A stretch of 64,000 bases of DNA from Rubrobacter marinus (GCF_011492965.1 NZ_CP045122.1:62001-126000), one strand, 5' to 3'; shown: positions 54,002-63,054, counted from the first letter of the stretch. Notes: generated from the sequence alone by a model not told the origin. Translations and numbers: made by a program.

Positions 54002-54736
54002 CTATTCCAGGTAGGCCGAGATCAGGGCGAAAAGGGCGAAGCCGCCGACGAAGAAGAGCGGCGCCAGGCGCCCCTCCCCCTCCTGTAGGGCCTCGTGGGC
54101 CTCGGGTACCAGCTCCTCGACGACCAGCGTGGTGAGGACGCCCGCCGTGAAGGTGAGCAGCATGAGCTGGTACAGCTCAGGGGCCCCGCGCATCCCCCAG
54201 TACCCGATCGTCGCGCCGAGGAAGATGGGCACCGCGAAGGCCGCGGATAAGAGCAGGCGCGTGCGCCTGGGGGTGCCCGCGTTCCTGAAGTTCGCCATCG
54301 TCGCGTACCCCTCCGGGACGTCCGCCGGCACCTGCCCCAGGGCAAGGAGCAGGCCCAGCCCCACAGCGACCGTCGAGCCTGTCCCGATTAGCACCCCGTC
54401 CGAGAAGAGGTCCACCGAGACCCCAAAAAAGATTACGTAGGGACCCGCGCTGCCCCCGCCGAAGCGCTCGCTTATCGCCTCGACGGCCGAGTCGACGGCG
54501 ACGTAGAAGGCGCCGCCCAAAGCGAACGAGAGGACAATAAGCCAGGGCGGGTCGGCCTCGACCGCGCGCGGCATGAGCTCCACGGCCACCACCGCGATCA
54601 CGATCCCGGCCGCAGCGTGCAGCGCCAGGCTCAGCGCGCGGCGGGAGGGACGGAAGAGCTCGGCGAGCAGCCCCCCGGCGAGATTGCCGACCGCAGGCAT
54701 CGCGGCGAAAAGCAGTACGATAAGGTAATCTCTCAT
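54002..54736 (-). CDS. ZIP-family transporter
   Basis: 244 residues from ATG 54736. About eight helices; H-A-A-A-G-I-V-I-A-V-V-A-V-E-L-M-P (helix II), D-L-F-S-D-G-V-L-I-G-T-G in place of the usual H-N-x-P-E-G, P-A-D-V-P-E-G-Y-A-T-M as the second half-site, and V-E-E-L-V-P-E-A-H-E. The altered helix-IV site (Asp instead of His/Asn) suggests changed selectivity or direction relative to classical ZIPs such as the frameshifted one at 3138-3942. Metal unknown. Confidence 0.8.
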   Translation of the reverse strand: MRDYLIVLLFAAMPAVGNLAGGLLAELFRPSRRALSLALHAAAGIVIAVVAVELMPRAVEADPPWLIVLSFALGGAFYVAVDSAVEAISERFGGGSAGPYVIFFGVSVDLFSDGVLIGTGSTVAVGLGLLLALGQVPADVPEGYATMANFRNAGTPRRTRLLLSAAFAVPIFLGATIGYWGMRGAPELYQLMLLTFTAGVLTTLVVEELVPEAHEALQEGEGRLAPLFFVGGFALFALISAYLE

Positions 54737-54815
54737 CGGCCGCTGCTCCAAAATCTCGTTGCAGCAACCCCGTTGCTCCCGCAACAGTAGGTGTGTCGGC
54801 AAAGCAGGATCGGCA

Positions 54816-55316
54816 TCAGTGGTCTCCGAAACGCGTAAGCCGTCCGAACAGCGCGAACGCCAGCGCGGCGTAAACGACGAGCAGGAAGACCATGAACCAG
54901 CCCTCCTTGCTGAGACCTCGACCCCGCCGCAGCGCGACGAGCGCGACGACGAGCGCCACCTCCGCCGCGGTAGCCGATAAGTCTAGCGCGCCAACGCCCT
55001 CCACCTCCCAGGCGTGCGGCCCTAAGAACGGTATCCCTGCCGTACGCGTCACGAGCCACAGGGCTACGATCACGAGGTTGCCCGCGATGCCGACGGTATA
55101 GAAGGAGGATCCCCAGGGCCCACGCAGCAGGACGACGGCGTACGCTCCTTGGACGACGGCCGAGCCAACGAAGAAGGTCCCGTAGCCCCACCACTCCTCG
55201 AAGTGCTCGGGCGCCGCGAAGAGGTGGATCAGGGCCGCCGACAGGGACAACGTCGCTGCCGCGTACGAAGTTCGCGCCGCTCTATCCGTAAGAAAAGTCC
55301 CTCCGGTCCGATTCAT
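54816..55316 (-). CDS. Four-helix membrane protein, paralogue of the giant oxidase N-terminus
   Basis: 166 residues from ATG 55316, four hydrophobic helices. Shares H-L-F/W, P-x-H-x-x-E-W-W-G-Y-G-x-F-F and V-T-R-T-x-G-I-P-F-x-G-P-H-A with residues 30-130 of the giant multicopper oxidase. The conserved His residues in and near the helices (A-L-I-H-L-F-A-A-P-E-H) could bind metal or haem. Function unknown; finding it alone and fused to an oxidase suggests a membrane docking or electron-transfer partner. Confidence 0.75.
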   Translation of the reverse strand: MNRTGGTFLTDRAARTSYAAATLSLSAALIHLFAAPEHFEEWWGYGTFFVGSAVVQGAYAVVLLRGPWGSSFYTVGIAGNLVIVALWLVTRTAGIPFLGPHAWEVEGVGALDLSATAAEVALVVALVALRRGRGLSKEGWFMVFLLVVYAALAFALFGRLTRFGDH

Positions 55317-55390
55317 CACTGCCTCCTCGAACGGAAGCGCACCGCGCTGCACCGTGAGGCCCTCGCGCGGAACCCGGATCCGTAAGGCCA

Positions 55391-55618
55391 CTACTCCTGC
55401 CGGTACTGTTGCAGCGCCAACCAGAGCCCCGCGCCGACCTCGACCGCGGCCAGGGCTCGGACCAGGGTAGGCCGCTCTGCGAAGGCCTCCATCGCTACCT
55501 TGTAGCCCTGCGGCCCGAACCTCCACAGTAAGCTGTGCCTCCGTGGGGCCACAAGCCCGACTACCCCGTCCCCAACGACCAGCATCGCGACCAGTTCTGC
55601 GATATTCCTTGCGTCCAT
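55391..55618 (-). CDS. Small two-helix membrane protein
   Basis: 75 residues: M-D-A-R-N-I-A-E-L-V-A-M-L-V-V-G-D-G-V-V-G-L-V-A-P, a basic turn (P-R-R-H-S-L-L-W-R-F-G), a charged stretch and a second helix L-V-R-A-L-A-A-V-E-V-G-A-G-L-W. No family recognised. ATG with a reasonable upstream GAGGAAG; lies between the four-helix protein and a DUF305 gene in the same direction. Composition looks genuine. Confidence 0.6.
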   Translation of the reverse strand: MDARNIAELVAMLVVGDGVVGLVAPRRHSLLWRFGPQGYKVAMEAFAERPTLVRALAAVEVGAGLWLALQQYRQE

Positions 55619-55645
55619 TGCTTGCTTCCTCTATGTTCTTCCGGT

Positions 55646-56299
55646 CTACTCGTCGGCGTCCATGTCCATCCCGTCCATACTCGGCTCTTGGTCTTCGACG
55701 GGTGGGGCGCCCATGTCCTCGAGCATCTCCTGCATAACCTCGATCTCGGCACGTTGGGAAGATTCGATGGCCCCGGCCAACTCCTCGACCGCGGGACGGT
55801 CCGTTTCTTCGAGGACGGCTTGGGCCATATCCAATGCCGCCCGGTGGTGGGGGATCAGCAATTCAAGGAACATCCTGTCCGCTTCCTCGGGGGACGCATC
55901 GGCGAGGGCTTCCACCTCTTCCGGGGAGGCCATGCCGGGCATGAGGCCTTCGGTAGGCATTTCCATCCACGCCATCGCGGGCTCGGATCCGGTGGGGGAG
56001 AGGCCCCAGGCGGAGAGCCAACCCTGCATCTGCCCGATCTGTCCCTGCTGCGTGAGGGCGATGTCCTCGGCGAGGATCCTCACGTCCTCATCCTCGGTCT
56101 TATCTCGCACGATCTCGGCCATCTCGACGGCCTGGGTGTGGTGCGCGGACATGTCCCTGGCGAACCCCGCCTCCGACGACCCTTCCCCGGGCGGCCTCCC
56201 CGACAGCCACAGCCACACCGCGAGCCCGAAGAGCACGACCGTCGCCGCCGCGAGGACCCAGACGAGGAAGGGATCCGCGGCCTTTCGCGAGCCCTTCAT
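55646..56299 (-). CDS. DUF305 protein with N-terminal membrane anchor
   Basis: 217 residues from ATG 56299: one helix (about 11-32), then two DUF305 units, F-A-R-D-M-S-A-H-H-T-Q-A-V-E-M-A (about 44) and F-L-E-L-L-I-P-H-H-R-A-A-L-D-M-A (about 140), and a Met/Asp-rich end M-D-G-M-D-M-D-A-D-E. Faces outward. Starts one base after the DUF3105 stop, so the two form an operon, a pairing seen repeatedly in actinobacterial metal loci. Confidence 0.85.
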   Translation of the reverse strand: MKGSRKAADPFLVWVLAAATVVLFGLAVWLWLSGRPPGEGSSEAGFARDMSAHHTQAVEMAEIVRDKTEDEDVRILAEDIALTQQGQIGQMQGWLSAWGLSPTGSEPAMAWMEMPTEGLMPGMASPEEVEALADASPEEADRMFLELLIPHHRAALDMAQAVLEETDRPAVEELAGAIESSQRAEIEVMQEMLEDMGAPPVEDQEPSMDGMDMDADE

Positions 56300-56300
56300 C

Positions 56301-56906
56301 CTAAGCCGTCTCCGCCGTCCCGCCGGTACAGGCCGCACCCGGCTCGGGGGTCTGGGGGCCGCGCCGGAAGGACTGTACGAACTCCTGGAGCTTGGGATCG
56401 TCCGCGCTCTCGACGGAGAGCTGCTTGCCCCACGCCGAGGCCACGATCGGGGTGTCCGCCGGAAGGTCGGCGTAGGGGCTCGCCATCAGGCAGTCCCGGC
56501 CCTCCACGAGCTCCCTCAGCCCGTCCTTGCCTTCCTGCGGGAGGTCTGGGGAGTAGGTGATCCAGACCGCGCCGTGCTCCATGGTATGCACCGCGGTCTC
56601 GTTCTGCACCGGCTCTTCGTAAAAGGCCGCATTTTGCCACACGTCGTTGTGCTCCCCGCCCACCGGCGGGCTCTGCTCGTAATCCACGGCGTCGGGGGTG
56701 TGGCCCTGCTCCACTTCGAACTCCTCTACCCCTGCGGGCTCTCCGCCGCCCCCGCTGCCCATGTCTATGACGACCACGGCGACGAAGGCCGCGAGTACCG
56801 CGAGCACCGCTGCCCCTATAATGATGGTTCCCCAGCTACGTTCCCTACCGATGCCTCTGCCCGCGGGGTTGGGGGCTCCCCGACCGTCGCTCTGCTTGCC
56901 CAACAC
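56301..56906 (-). CDS. DUF3105 membrane-anchored protein
   Basis: 201 residues from GTG 56906, with AGGAGAAAGG upstream. One helix (about 25-47), then the DUF3105 domain with P-P-V-G-G-E-H-N-D-V-W-Q-N-A-A-F-Y (about 80-96), A-V-H-T-M-E-H-G-A-V-W-I-T-Y (about 105-118) and D-C-L-M-A-S-P-Y. The clustered His, Met and Cys residues look like a metal site. Biochemical role unknown; located outside the membrane next to the DUF305 partner. Confidence 0.85.
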   Translation of the reverse strand: MLGKQSDGRGAPNPAGRGIGRERSWGTIIIGAAVLAVLAAFVAVVVIDMGSGGGGEPAGVEEFEVEQGHTPDAVDYEQSPPVGGEHNDVWQNAAFYEEPVQNETAVHTMEHGAVWITYSPDLPQEGKDGLRELVEGRDCLMASPYADLPADTPIVASAWGKQLSVESADDPKLQEFVQSFRRGPQTPEPGAACTGGTAETA

Positions 56907-57001
56907 GAATCCTTTCTCCTTGAACTTCGGGTACCGCCGGACATGGGCCGGGGGCGCCGCAAAGCCGCCACCGGCCAGGCCGGCGTGTTCGGAGGCCTGC
57001 T

Positions 57002-57298
57002 CTAGAGGCCGAAAAGAACCCGGGGAGGAGGGGTGTCGGGCGAAAGGTAGGTTTCGACGGGGCGTCGATGGTCGCCGACGAATCGCCGGCCGAGGAGCGA
57101 CGCGAAGGCGAGCGTGGTGGCAGCGGAGTTCACGAGCACGGCGGCCACGCAAGCGGCCGAGAAACCGCCGCCGTGGGCCGCGTGCGAGGAGGACTGAGAG
57201 GGCTCGGGGCAGCCGCCTGCGCCGCACAAACCCGCCGCGTCGAGGTAGGGGTGCATCGCCAGGAACGCAGCCACAAGCACCGCAAGGAGCGCGACCAT
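57002..57298 (-). CDS. Small exported or membrane protein with CGAGGC motif
   Basis: 98 residues from ATG 57298; no recognised family. Helix at 1-18, then a short Cys/His loop L-C-G-A-G-G-C-P-E-P-S-Q-S-S-S-H-A-A-H-G-G (about 24-45), a second helix about 47-70 with one more Cys, and a polar tail. The layout recalls the CHGGC protein at 6895-7422. It has a consensus TATAAT promoter and an inverted repeat immediately upstream, so it is tightly regulated; metal or thiol function is a guess. Confidence 0.65.
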   Translation of the reverse strand: MVALLAVLVAAFLAMHPYLDAAGLCGAGGCPEPSQSSSHAAHGGGFSAACVAAVLVNSAATTLAFASLLGRRFVGDHRRPVETYLSPDTPPPRVLFGL

Positions 57299-57330
57299 GT
57301 GTGTGCGGCGTACGGTCAACAAAGCGAACG

Positions 57331-57362
57331 AATTATACAAACGGTAGGGCGCATGTTGCGCC
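57331..57362 (-). promoter_or_regulatory. TATAAT promoter with overlapping palindromic operator
   Basis: Minus-strand TATAAT at 57331-57336, 32 bp before the ATG of the small CGAGGC protein, and the perfect palindrome GGGCGCATGTTGCGCCC (7-3-7) at 57346-57362, where the -35 would lie. The regulator is not identified. Confidence 0.55.
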
Positions 57363-57477
57363 CCCGACCTGATCCGAGTCGGCGAGGTCCGAAAAGACTC
57401 GCGCACTCTTCCGAGCCGCGTACGCCGTCGGGTACTCGAAAGCGCAGAACCTCGGCCAGGGCGCCTGCGGGTCGGCG

Positions 57478-59487
57478 TCAGCCGCCGTAGTCGTCGGCGA
57501 CGCCCTTGCGCCACTCCAGGAGCGCGTTCCGCCGCCTCTCGATCTCCTCGTCGGGGAGATCTTCGGCGAGGTTGCGCTGCTCCAGGGGGTCCTTCGACAG
57601 GTCGAAGACCTCGTCTGGCTGGTTGCCGTAGTGGTAGATGTACTTCTCGTTGCCCTTCAGGCTCGCCAGGCACTGGCGGTCGCCCCAGCAGCTGAAGTTC
57701 AAGGCGCGGTCCTCGGGGATCGCGCGTAGGGAGTTGCCGTCGTACTCCCCGCCCCGGATCCCGTACCCCAAGAGGTCGGCCACGGTCGGGAGGATGTCCG
57801 TCTGGTTGACCGGGGCCCCGACGCGCACGCTTCCGTTGAAGCGTTGGGGGTCGTGGACGATCATTGGTATCCTGAGGCCCTCCTCGTAGGGCACGTTGTC
57901 GTGCTGGCGGCGTCCGTCGTGCTCGCCGAAGGCCTCACCGTGGTCGCCGACGATCACGAAGACCGTGTCCTCATAAAGCCCCATCTCCTTGTACTGCTCG
58001 AAGAGGTCGCGCAGGAAGTAGTCCTCGTAGCGCACGGTGTTCAGGTACCGGTTCACCTCGTCCTCCTCGCCGAAGTCCTCGCGCCCGTAGCGATTGTCGG
58101 GGGCCCTGTAGTCGTGGTGGGCGGTGACCGTGAGGTAGGTCGCCATGAACGGCTGGCCTTCGGGTTTACGCTGCTGCAGCCACCTCCGGCTGGGGTCGAG
58201 CATGATCGCGTCCTCGTAGCCGAAGTAGTTGGCCTCCTCGAACCCCGTCGGATCCATGGACTCGACCGGGAAGAAATCCTGGTACCCGAAGTTCTCAACC
58301 ACCTCCCGGCGCCGCTCGAACTCGCCCGTCGCCGACGAGAAGAAGGCCGTCCGGTAGCCCTGCTCCCCCAAAAGCTCGGGCAGGCACCGCGCCGGTATAC
58401 CGTCGCCCAATGTCTCGGTGCCTCGGCGATCCGGGGGTGGGTTGATGCCACAGTTGATAGCGGTGAGACCGTTGGTGGTGTGTGGAACCACCGCGTAGGC
58501 CCGCTCGGCGAGTAGGCTGTCCTTCGCCAGCTCGTCCATGAACGGTGTTATGGTCGGCTCCCCCTCCTCCTGGTCCGAGGGGGTCAGGGACTTGTAGGGA
58601 GTCACAGACCGGGCGCGGGTCGAGTCGAGGACCACGACGACGACGTTGCGCTTCTGGGTTTGCGCCGTCTCCACCAGCTCTGCCGCCGGGGCCGGCTTCG
58701 CCGCCCGGGCCAACCCGGTGACCTCCGGGTTCGTCGCCGTCTCCTCGGTTGTCGACTCCTCCATCTCCTCCGCCACCACGTTGATGAAGGCGTCCCTGGA
58801 GAAGGACTCACGGGCGTCTGCGGGGCCGCCGGGCAAGAGCGCGAAGGAGAACATCGCGTACGCCGCCAGGCACGAGCCGACGGCGCCGAGCCAGGAGGCC
58901 CTCGGTGTCCCCGCCTCCTCCTGCGTGGCGGGCCACCCGCGCCACCGGCCGACGAAGCGCGTGAGGAGCCAGGGGCCGAGGATTGCGTAGGCGAGGACGG
59001 CCGAGACCAGCAGCCAGAGCATCGGGGACGCCTCCGAGGCGGCGACGGGCAGGACCTCCCCAAGGTTGGAGAGGGAGTAGAGGATGGTGTGGAAGTCCAG
59101 GGGGGAACCCGTGGCCGTAAAGAACCGGTAAGCCCCCGTCACGACCAGTGCGACGAGGATCGTCGATCCGTGGAATAGGGCGACGACGATCCAGCGGAGA
59201 AGACCCTTCCTGGCGACCGCGAACAACCCGATCCAGAGCAGCGCAAACCCCAAGGTGAACAAAAGGTCGGATCTCAAGAGCCCCAATGCCCCGGTAAGCC
59301 CCGCGTCTTCGGGCCTCGACGCGATGAGCGAGACTTTCAGGGCCAGATCGTAGACGGCGAACGGTACGAGGAGGGCGAGCAGGTACGCCCACTCGCGGCG
59401 GGTTAGGAGCAGGCGAGAGCGCCGGGGCGCTCCTCGTCGTGAATCTCGGGTAACCATAAATCGCGACGAGTTTAACAAAACTTTCAC
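57478..59487 (-). CDS. LTA-synthase-like membrane sulfatase, paralogue of the first gene
   Basis: 669 residues from GTG 59487. Same plan as 92-2074: five helices in residues 25-220, then the sulfatase domain with V-L-D-S-T-R-A-R-S-V-T-P-Y, V-V-P-H-T-T-N (nucleophile Thr), G-D-H-G-E-A-F-G-E-H-D, and E-V-F-D-L-S-K-D-P near the end. The first metal ligand is Asp where the paralogue has Glu. The GTG start is supported by the conserved V-K-x-x-L-N-S-x-R-F-M; the longer frame upstream is Arg-rich and not conserved. Acts outside the membrane on an envelope polymer or glycolipid. Confidence 0.87.
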   Translation of the reverse strand: MKVLLNSSRFMVTRDSRRGAPRRSRLLLTRREWAYLLALLVPFAVYDLALKVSLIASRPEDAGLTGALGLLRSDLLFTLGFALLWIGLFAVARKGLLRWIVVALFHGSTILVALVVTGAYRFFTATGSPLDFHTILYSLSNLGEVLPVAASEASPMLWLLVSAVLAYAILGPWLLTRFVGRWRGWPATQEEAGTPRASWLGAVGSCLAAYAMFSFALLPGGPADARESFSRDAFINVVAEEMEESTTEETATNPEVTGLARAAKPAPAAELVETAQTQKRNVVVVVLDSTRARSVTPYKSLTPSDQEEGEPTITPFMDELAKDSLLAERAYAVVPHTTNGLTAINCGINPPPDRRGTETLGDGIPARCLPELLGEQGYRTAFFSSATGEFERRREVVENFGYQDFFPVESMDPTGFEEANYFGYEDAIMLDPSRRWLQQRKPEGQPFMATYLTVTAHHDYRAPDNRYGREDFGEEDEVNRYLNTVRYEDYFLRDLFEQYKEMGLYEDTVFVIVGDHGEAFGEHDGRRQHDNVPYEEGLRIPMIVHDPQRFNGSVRVGAPVNQTDILPTVADLLGYGIRGGEYDGNSLRAIPEDRALNFSCWGDRQCLASLKGNEKYIYHYGNQPDEVFDLSKDPLEQRNLAEDLPDEEIERRRNALLEWRKGVADDYGG

Positions 59488-59800
59488 GAAATCCAGAATC
59501 CTGCACGACGTTGCGCGGACGCGGGCTCGGACACGGCCGCGGCGGCTTCTCCTCACCCCTCGCCTCCGGGGTGTCCTGCTGGGCGTCCTATCGCAACCAA
59601 CCGCCCGAGCGACTACCCGTCCTCGGCGACGGGAGAACACAGTCGGATCACGGGCGCGAGAGCCCGCTTCGGTCTCCCAGAGCAGGGGCCGGATACACGC
59701 CAGACACTTAGGTCACCTTGCTCGCCTACGAGCAACCGGCTTGCGCAAAGGAGCGCGGGGGCCGGAATAATCGGCCAACGGCGATATACTCGGGGTGCTT
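59488..59800. other. Intergenic stretch
   Basis: Divergent promoter region between the sulfatase and CPBP genes. TATACT at about 59783-59788 is a -10 candidate for the CPBP gene. Nothing else recognised. Confidence 0.4.
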
Positions 59801-60669
59801 ATGAGGAAAGATCGTGGACGGCAGGGCATGAGCTTGGGCGTTCGGGCCGGGGTGGTGTCGGGGCGCAACGGTAAGTCCCCGAGAAGTCGGGCCGCGAGCC
59901 GTATCGCGTCGTGCCGCCGGGACGGCGCGTGCCCCACGGGGTGGGGTCGTGATCGAGAACCCGGCCGTGCTGCTGCTCTCGGTCGTGGCGCAGAACGTCG
60001 TCCTGGTCGTGCTTACGGTTGGGTTGTTCTGGGCAGGGTCTTCTTAGCCCGGAGGCTCGGCGCGGGGGCCGGTTACTCGTTGAGGGCTCTCGGCATCTCG
60101 AGGCCCAGGGGCGGCTTTGCCGCGGCGGCCGGGATCGGGTTCATCGTGGGCCTCGGGGTGGTGGTTGGTAGCCTCGTGATCGGGGCTTGAGCGCGCTCGT
60201 GTTGGAATCTCTGGGGTACTCGGCCGAGAACGAGGCTCAACGGTCGCTGCTTGGGGGCTTACGGGGTTGGGTGCAGGAGAGCCCGGGCGTGGCGATAGGG
60301 GCCGCCTTGCTCGTGATCGTGCTCTTCGGGCCCGCCGTCGAGGAGTTCGTCTTTCGTGGCGCCATCTTCGGCGGCCTGTACCGCCTGGGGGCTCTCTTTT
60401 CACGCAGGATGGGGGGGCGCGCGGAGGGTGCCGCCCGTTTCGCGGACCGGTTCTCTTTCCTGGGGGCGGCGCTCCTCTCGTCGGCCGTCTTCGCCGCGCT
60501 CCACCAATCCGCGGTCATAATCCCGGCGATCTTCTTGTTGGCCGTGGTGCTCTGCCTGCTCTACAGGAGGACGGGCAGCCTCCTATCGCCCTTCGTGGCG
60601 CACGCGACCTTCAACTCCTTCACCGTGTTGATCATCGTCCTGAGCGCCATAGGCGTGTCACCCCCTTAA
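59801..60669 (+). pseudogene. CPBP-family intramembrane protease (CAAX/ABI), three frameshifts
   Basis: About 290 residues across frames from ATG 59801. Segments: N-terminal Arg-rich part, then V-I-E-N-P-A-V-L-L-L-S-V-V-A-Q-N helix, R-V-F-L-A-R-R-L-G...G-I-G-F-I-V-G-L helix, and an intact 3' part with the protease motifs P-A-V-E-E-F-V-F-R-G (Glu-Glu and Arg), F-A-A-L-H-Q-S and V-A-H-A-T-F-N-S. Breaks near 59945, 60037 and 60183 each close with one added G or C. Family members cut prenylated or membrane proteins; target unknown. The 3' end overlaps the convergent transglutaminase gene by 12 bp. Confidence 0.75.
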
Positions 60670-62907
60670 GCGTCGTCGTAGGCGCGCCCACTGTGCCCTT
60701 TTCGCCAGCCTTCGCTTAAGAGATACCGCTACGGAGGTAGGGTTGATCGCCCCCAAAAAGCGCCTCCATCGCGGCACCTTACGGAACTCTCGGAGGGCAT
60801 CCTCGTAGGGTTCGACGATCTTCGTCTCAGGCGCGGCCGAGTACAGGTGTTCGGAGTAGATCCGGGCGAACACCCCGAACGGTTCGACCTCCAAGCCCCG
60901 GTCCTTTGCAGCTCCGACCAAGCGCTCGGTGGGGGTGAGGGTTCGGTCGTCCGCGCCATACCCGTTCGACGCAAGGGGCCAGGAAACGTCCTCGAGACGG
61001 CCCGTGAGGTCGCGATACAGGGCCTCGGGCGTGGTTCGGGCCGCGAGCGCCCGCTTGAGGAGCGGAGTGCCTCCCGTGAGCAGGGCAAGCGTTAGCAGGA
61101 TAGGGAGGAGCACGCCGGTGGTCGCCCAAACGCCGAGGCCCCTCCCCGCGGCGTCCGCCGGCTCCTGCAACGGCACACGTCCGTCGGGTTCAGGCTCATC
61201 GGCGCGGCCGGCGCCCCGATCGACGTCGGGAGGTACCGGCGCGCCGGGACTCGCGGTGCCCGAGGCGCCCGTGGGACCGGGCGCGTTCGCCTCCATGACG
61301 GAGGGGACGCCGAAGCCCGGCGTGGGGTCGAAGGGGTACCAGCCGACCTCGGGGAAGTAGATCTCCACCCACGTGTGCATGTTCTCCCCCCGCACCACGT
61401 ACTCGTCGGGCCCGACCTCCTCCCCCGTCCTGGCGCCGTACACGAGCCGCGAGGGAACCCCGAGCTCGCGCGAGAGCAGCGTCATGGACGTCGCGAACTG
61501 CACGCAGAAGCCCTCTCTGCCGTCGCCGAGGAACTCCTCGAGGGCCCTGTCCGCCCGCCCGTAGTCCACGTCGAGGTTGTAGGCGAAGCCGCCGTCGTAG
61601 AGCAGGTAGCGCTCGATCGCCCGGGCTTTCTCGTAAGGCGTCGCGTCCTCGAGGCTGTAGTCCTCGCGAATCTTCCCGGCCGTGTCCTCCACCTCCCCCG
61701 GCAGGCCGCGCGGGAGCTGGAGGAACCTCTCGCGCACGGCGGCCGGGTAGTCGATGCCGGCCTCCTCGAGCTGCCGCTCGGTCGGTTGAGGGACCAGCGA
61801 GAGGACCCGGTAGCGGGAGCCGCCGGAGAGGGTCTCGTCCGAAACCCAGGAGCCGTCGGGGCGTTGTTCGGCGTCGGGCAGGGAGACCGAGGCCATGCGG
61901 TACCCTCCGAAGACGGCCTCGGTTTCGGCGTTCAGCACCTCGAAGCGCTGCTCGACGATGCGGGTCTCCACCCCTTGCGCGACCTCCCGGCCGTCGTCCT
62001 CCCCTGGGCGGACCCTGCTCGACCACCGCGCGCCGTCGAAGTAATCCAGGGTACCGCCGCGCCACAGGAGCGGCTCCTCGCTCCTCACCCTGAGCAGCTC
62101 GTTCTCGCGCCCGGCGTTCAGGTAGTTGCCGACGTCCGCCTCCACCGCGAGGCGAGAGGTGGTGCCGGTCCCGATCTGCGTCCAATCGATCAGCGCCGGG
62201 CGTATCGCCGCCCCGGCCAGCGGGGTGCTGGGCAGCGCGAGCACCAGGCCGACCACGATGACCCCCGCCAGGAGACCGCCGATCGGTCCGAGACGCCCAC
62301 CTCCCGCCCCGGAGATCCCGGTCCCGGCCTCCCCGGAAGGGGTGAGCAGGAGGATGGCCACGCAGGAGGCGAGGAAGAGGGCGAAGTAGGGCCCGATCCC
62401 CGCCTCCTGATTGACCGTGCTCACGAGGCCGATGGTCAGGCCCAGCACCGCCATCGAGGGGACGGGGCTCCCCTCGTACAGCGTGGCCGAGGTCGCGAGG
62501 GCCACGAGGACGACAGCCACCGGTACGAGGATGATCAGGAGACCCGCCGTCGGCTCCTCGTAGGGGGGCGTCTCGGCGTACATCGTGCCGACCGCCTCGT
62601 ACGCGTTCCGCCCGACGCGCGAGGCGAGCGAGCGCCAACCCCCCGGCGAGAGCGGAAGCCGCCCGTAAACGGAGACCAGCGCGTAGAGAGCGGCGGCGGG
62701 CAACATCAGCAAGAACCTGAAACGGCCCGAGGAGCCCGCGAGCAGGGCCACCAGCGCGGCCCCCAAGAACACCGGGAGCGCCCCACCGGTGAACAAGGTG
62801 GAGAAGGCAGCGGCGGTCGCCACTCCGGCGGCATAGAGAGGTGCCCTCACCCGCAATTGGTCCACTACCCGGTCCCCTCCCGACGCCTCGCCGTTTGCCC
62901 CAGGCAC
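60658..62907 (-). CDS. TgpA-like membrane transglutaminase (DUF3488-transglutaminase-DUF4129)
   Basis: 749 residues from GTG 62907. About six N-terminal helices (20-235), an extracytoplasmic transglutaminase-like domain with catalytic Cys in E-G-F-C-V-Q-F-A-T-S-M (about 465), His in N-M-H-T-W-V-E-I-Y-F (about 508) and Asp in F-D-P-T-P-G-F (about 524), a Pro/Gly linker, a further helix (about 600-620), and a cytoplasmic DUF4129-type tail (T-P-T-E-R-L-V-G-A-A). Such proteins occur with MoxR ATPase and DUF58 genes, none of which is visible here. Ends 12 bp inside the convergent CPBP gene. Confidence 0.9.
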   Translation of the reverse strand: MPGANGEASGGDRVVDQLRVRAPLYAAGVATAAAFSTLFTGGALPVFLGAALVALLAGSSGRFRFLLMLPAAALYALVSVYGRLPLSPGGWRSLASRVGRNAYEAVGTMYAETPPYEEPTAGLLIILVPVAVVLVALATSATLYEGSPVPSMAVLGLTIGLVSTVNQEAGIGPYFALFLASCVAILLLTPSGEAGTGISGAGGGRLGPIGGLLAGVIVVGLVLALPSTPLAGAAIRPALIDWTQIGTGTTSRLAVEADVGNYLNAGRENELLRVRSEEPLLWRGGTLDYFDGARWSSRVRPGEDDGREVAQGVETRIVEQRFEVLNAETEAVFGGYRMASVSLPDAEQRPDGSWVSDETLSGGSRYRVLSLVPQPTERQLEEAGIDYPAAVRERFLQLPRGLPGEVEDTAGKIREDYSLEDATPYEKARAIERYLLYDGGFAYNLDVDYGRADRALEEFLGDGREGFCVQFATSMTLLSRELGVPSRLVYGARTGEEVGPDEYVVRGENMHTWVEIYFPEVGWYPFDPTPGFGVPSVMEANAPGPTGASGTASPGAPVPPDVDRGAGRADEPEPDGRVPLQEPADAAGRGLGVWATTGVLLPILLTLALLTGGTPLLKRALAARTTPEALYRDLTGRLEDVSWPLASNGYGADDRTLTPTERLVGAAKDRGLEVEPFGVFARIYSEHLYSAAPETKIVEPYEDALREFRKVPRWRRFLGAINPTSVAVSLKRRLAKRAQWARLRRRLRG

Positions 62908-63054
62908 TCGCCGAAATCATCGGTACTACCCCGCGGACGTGGGGTAACGGAGCCGCTTCGGGCAAGACGTTGGAGTTCTCCGCTTCCGAGGGCCCGTCCG
63001 GTCGAACGCTCCCTGCTGTTAGGCTCCTCTATCGTTCGCATAATTCCTTTTCGG

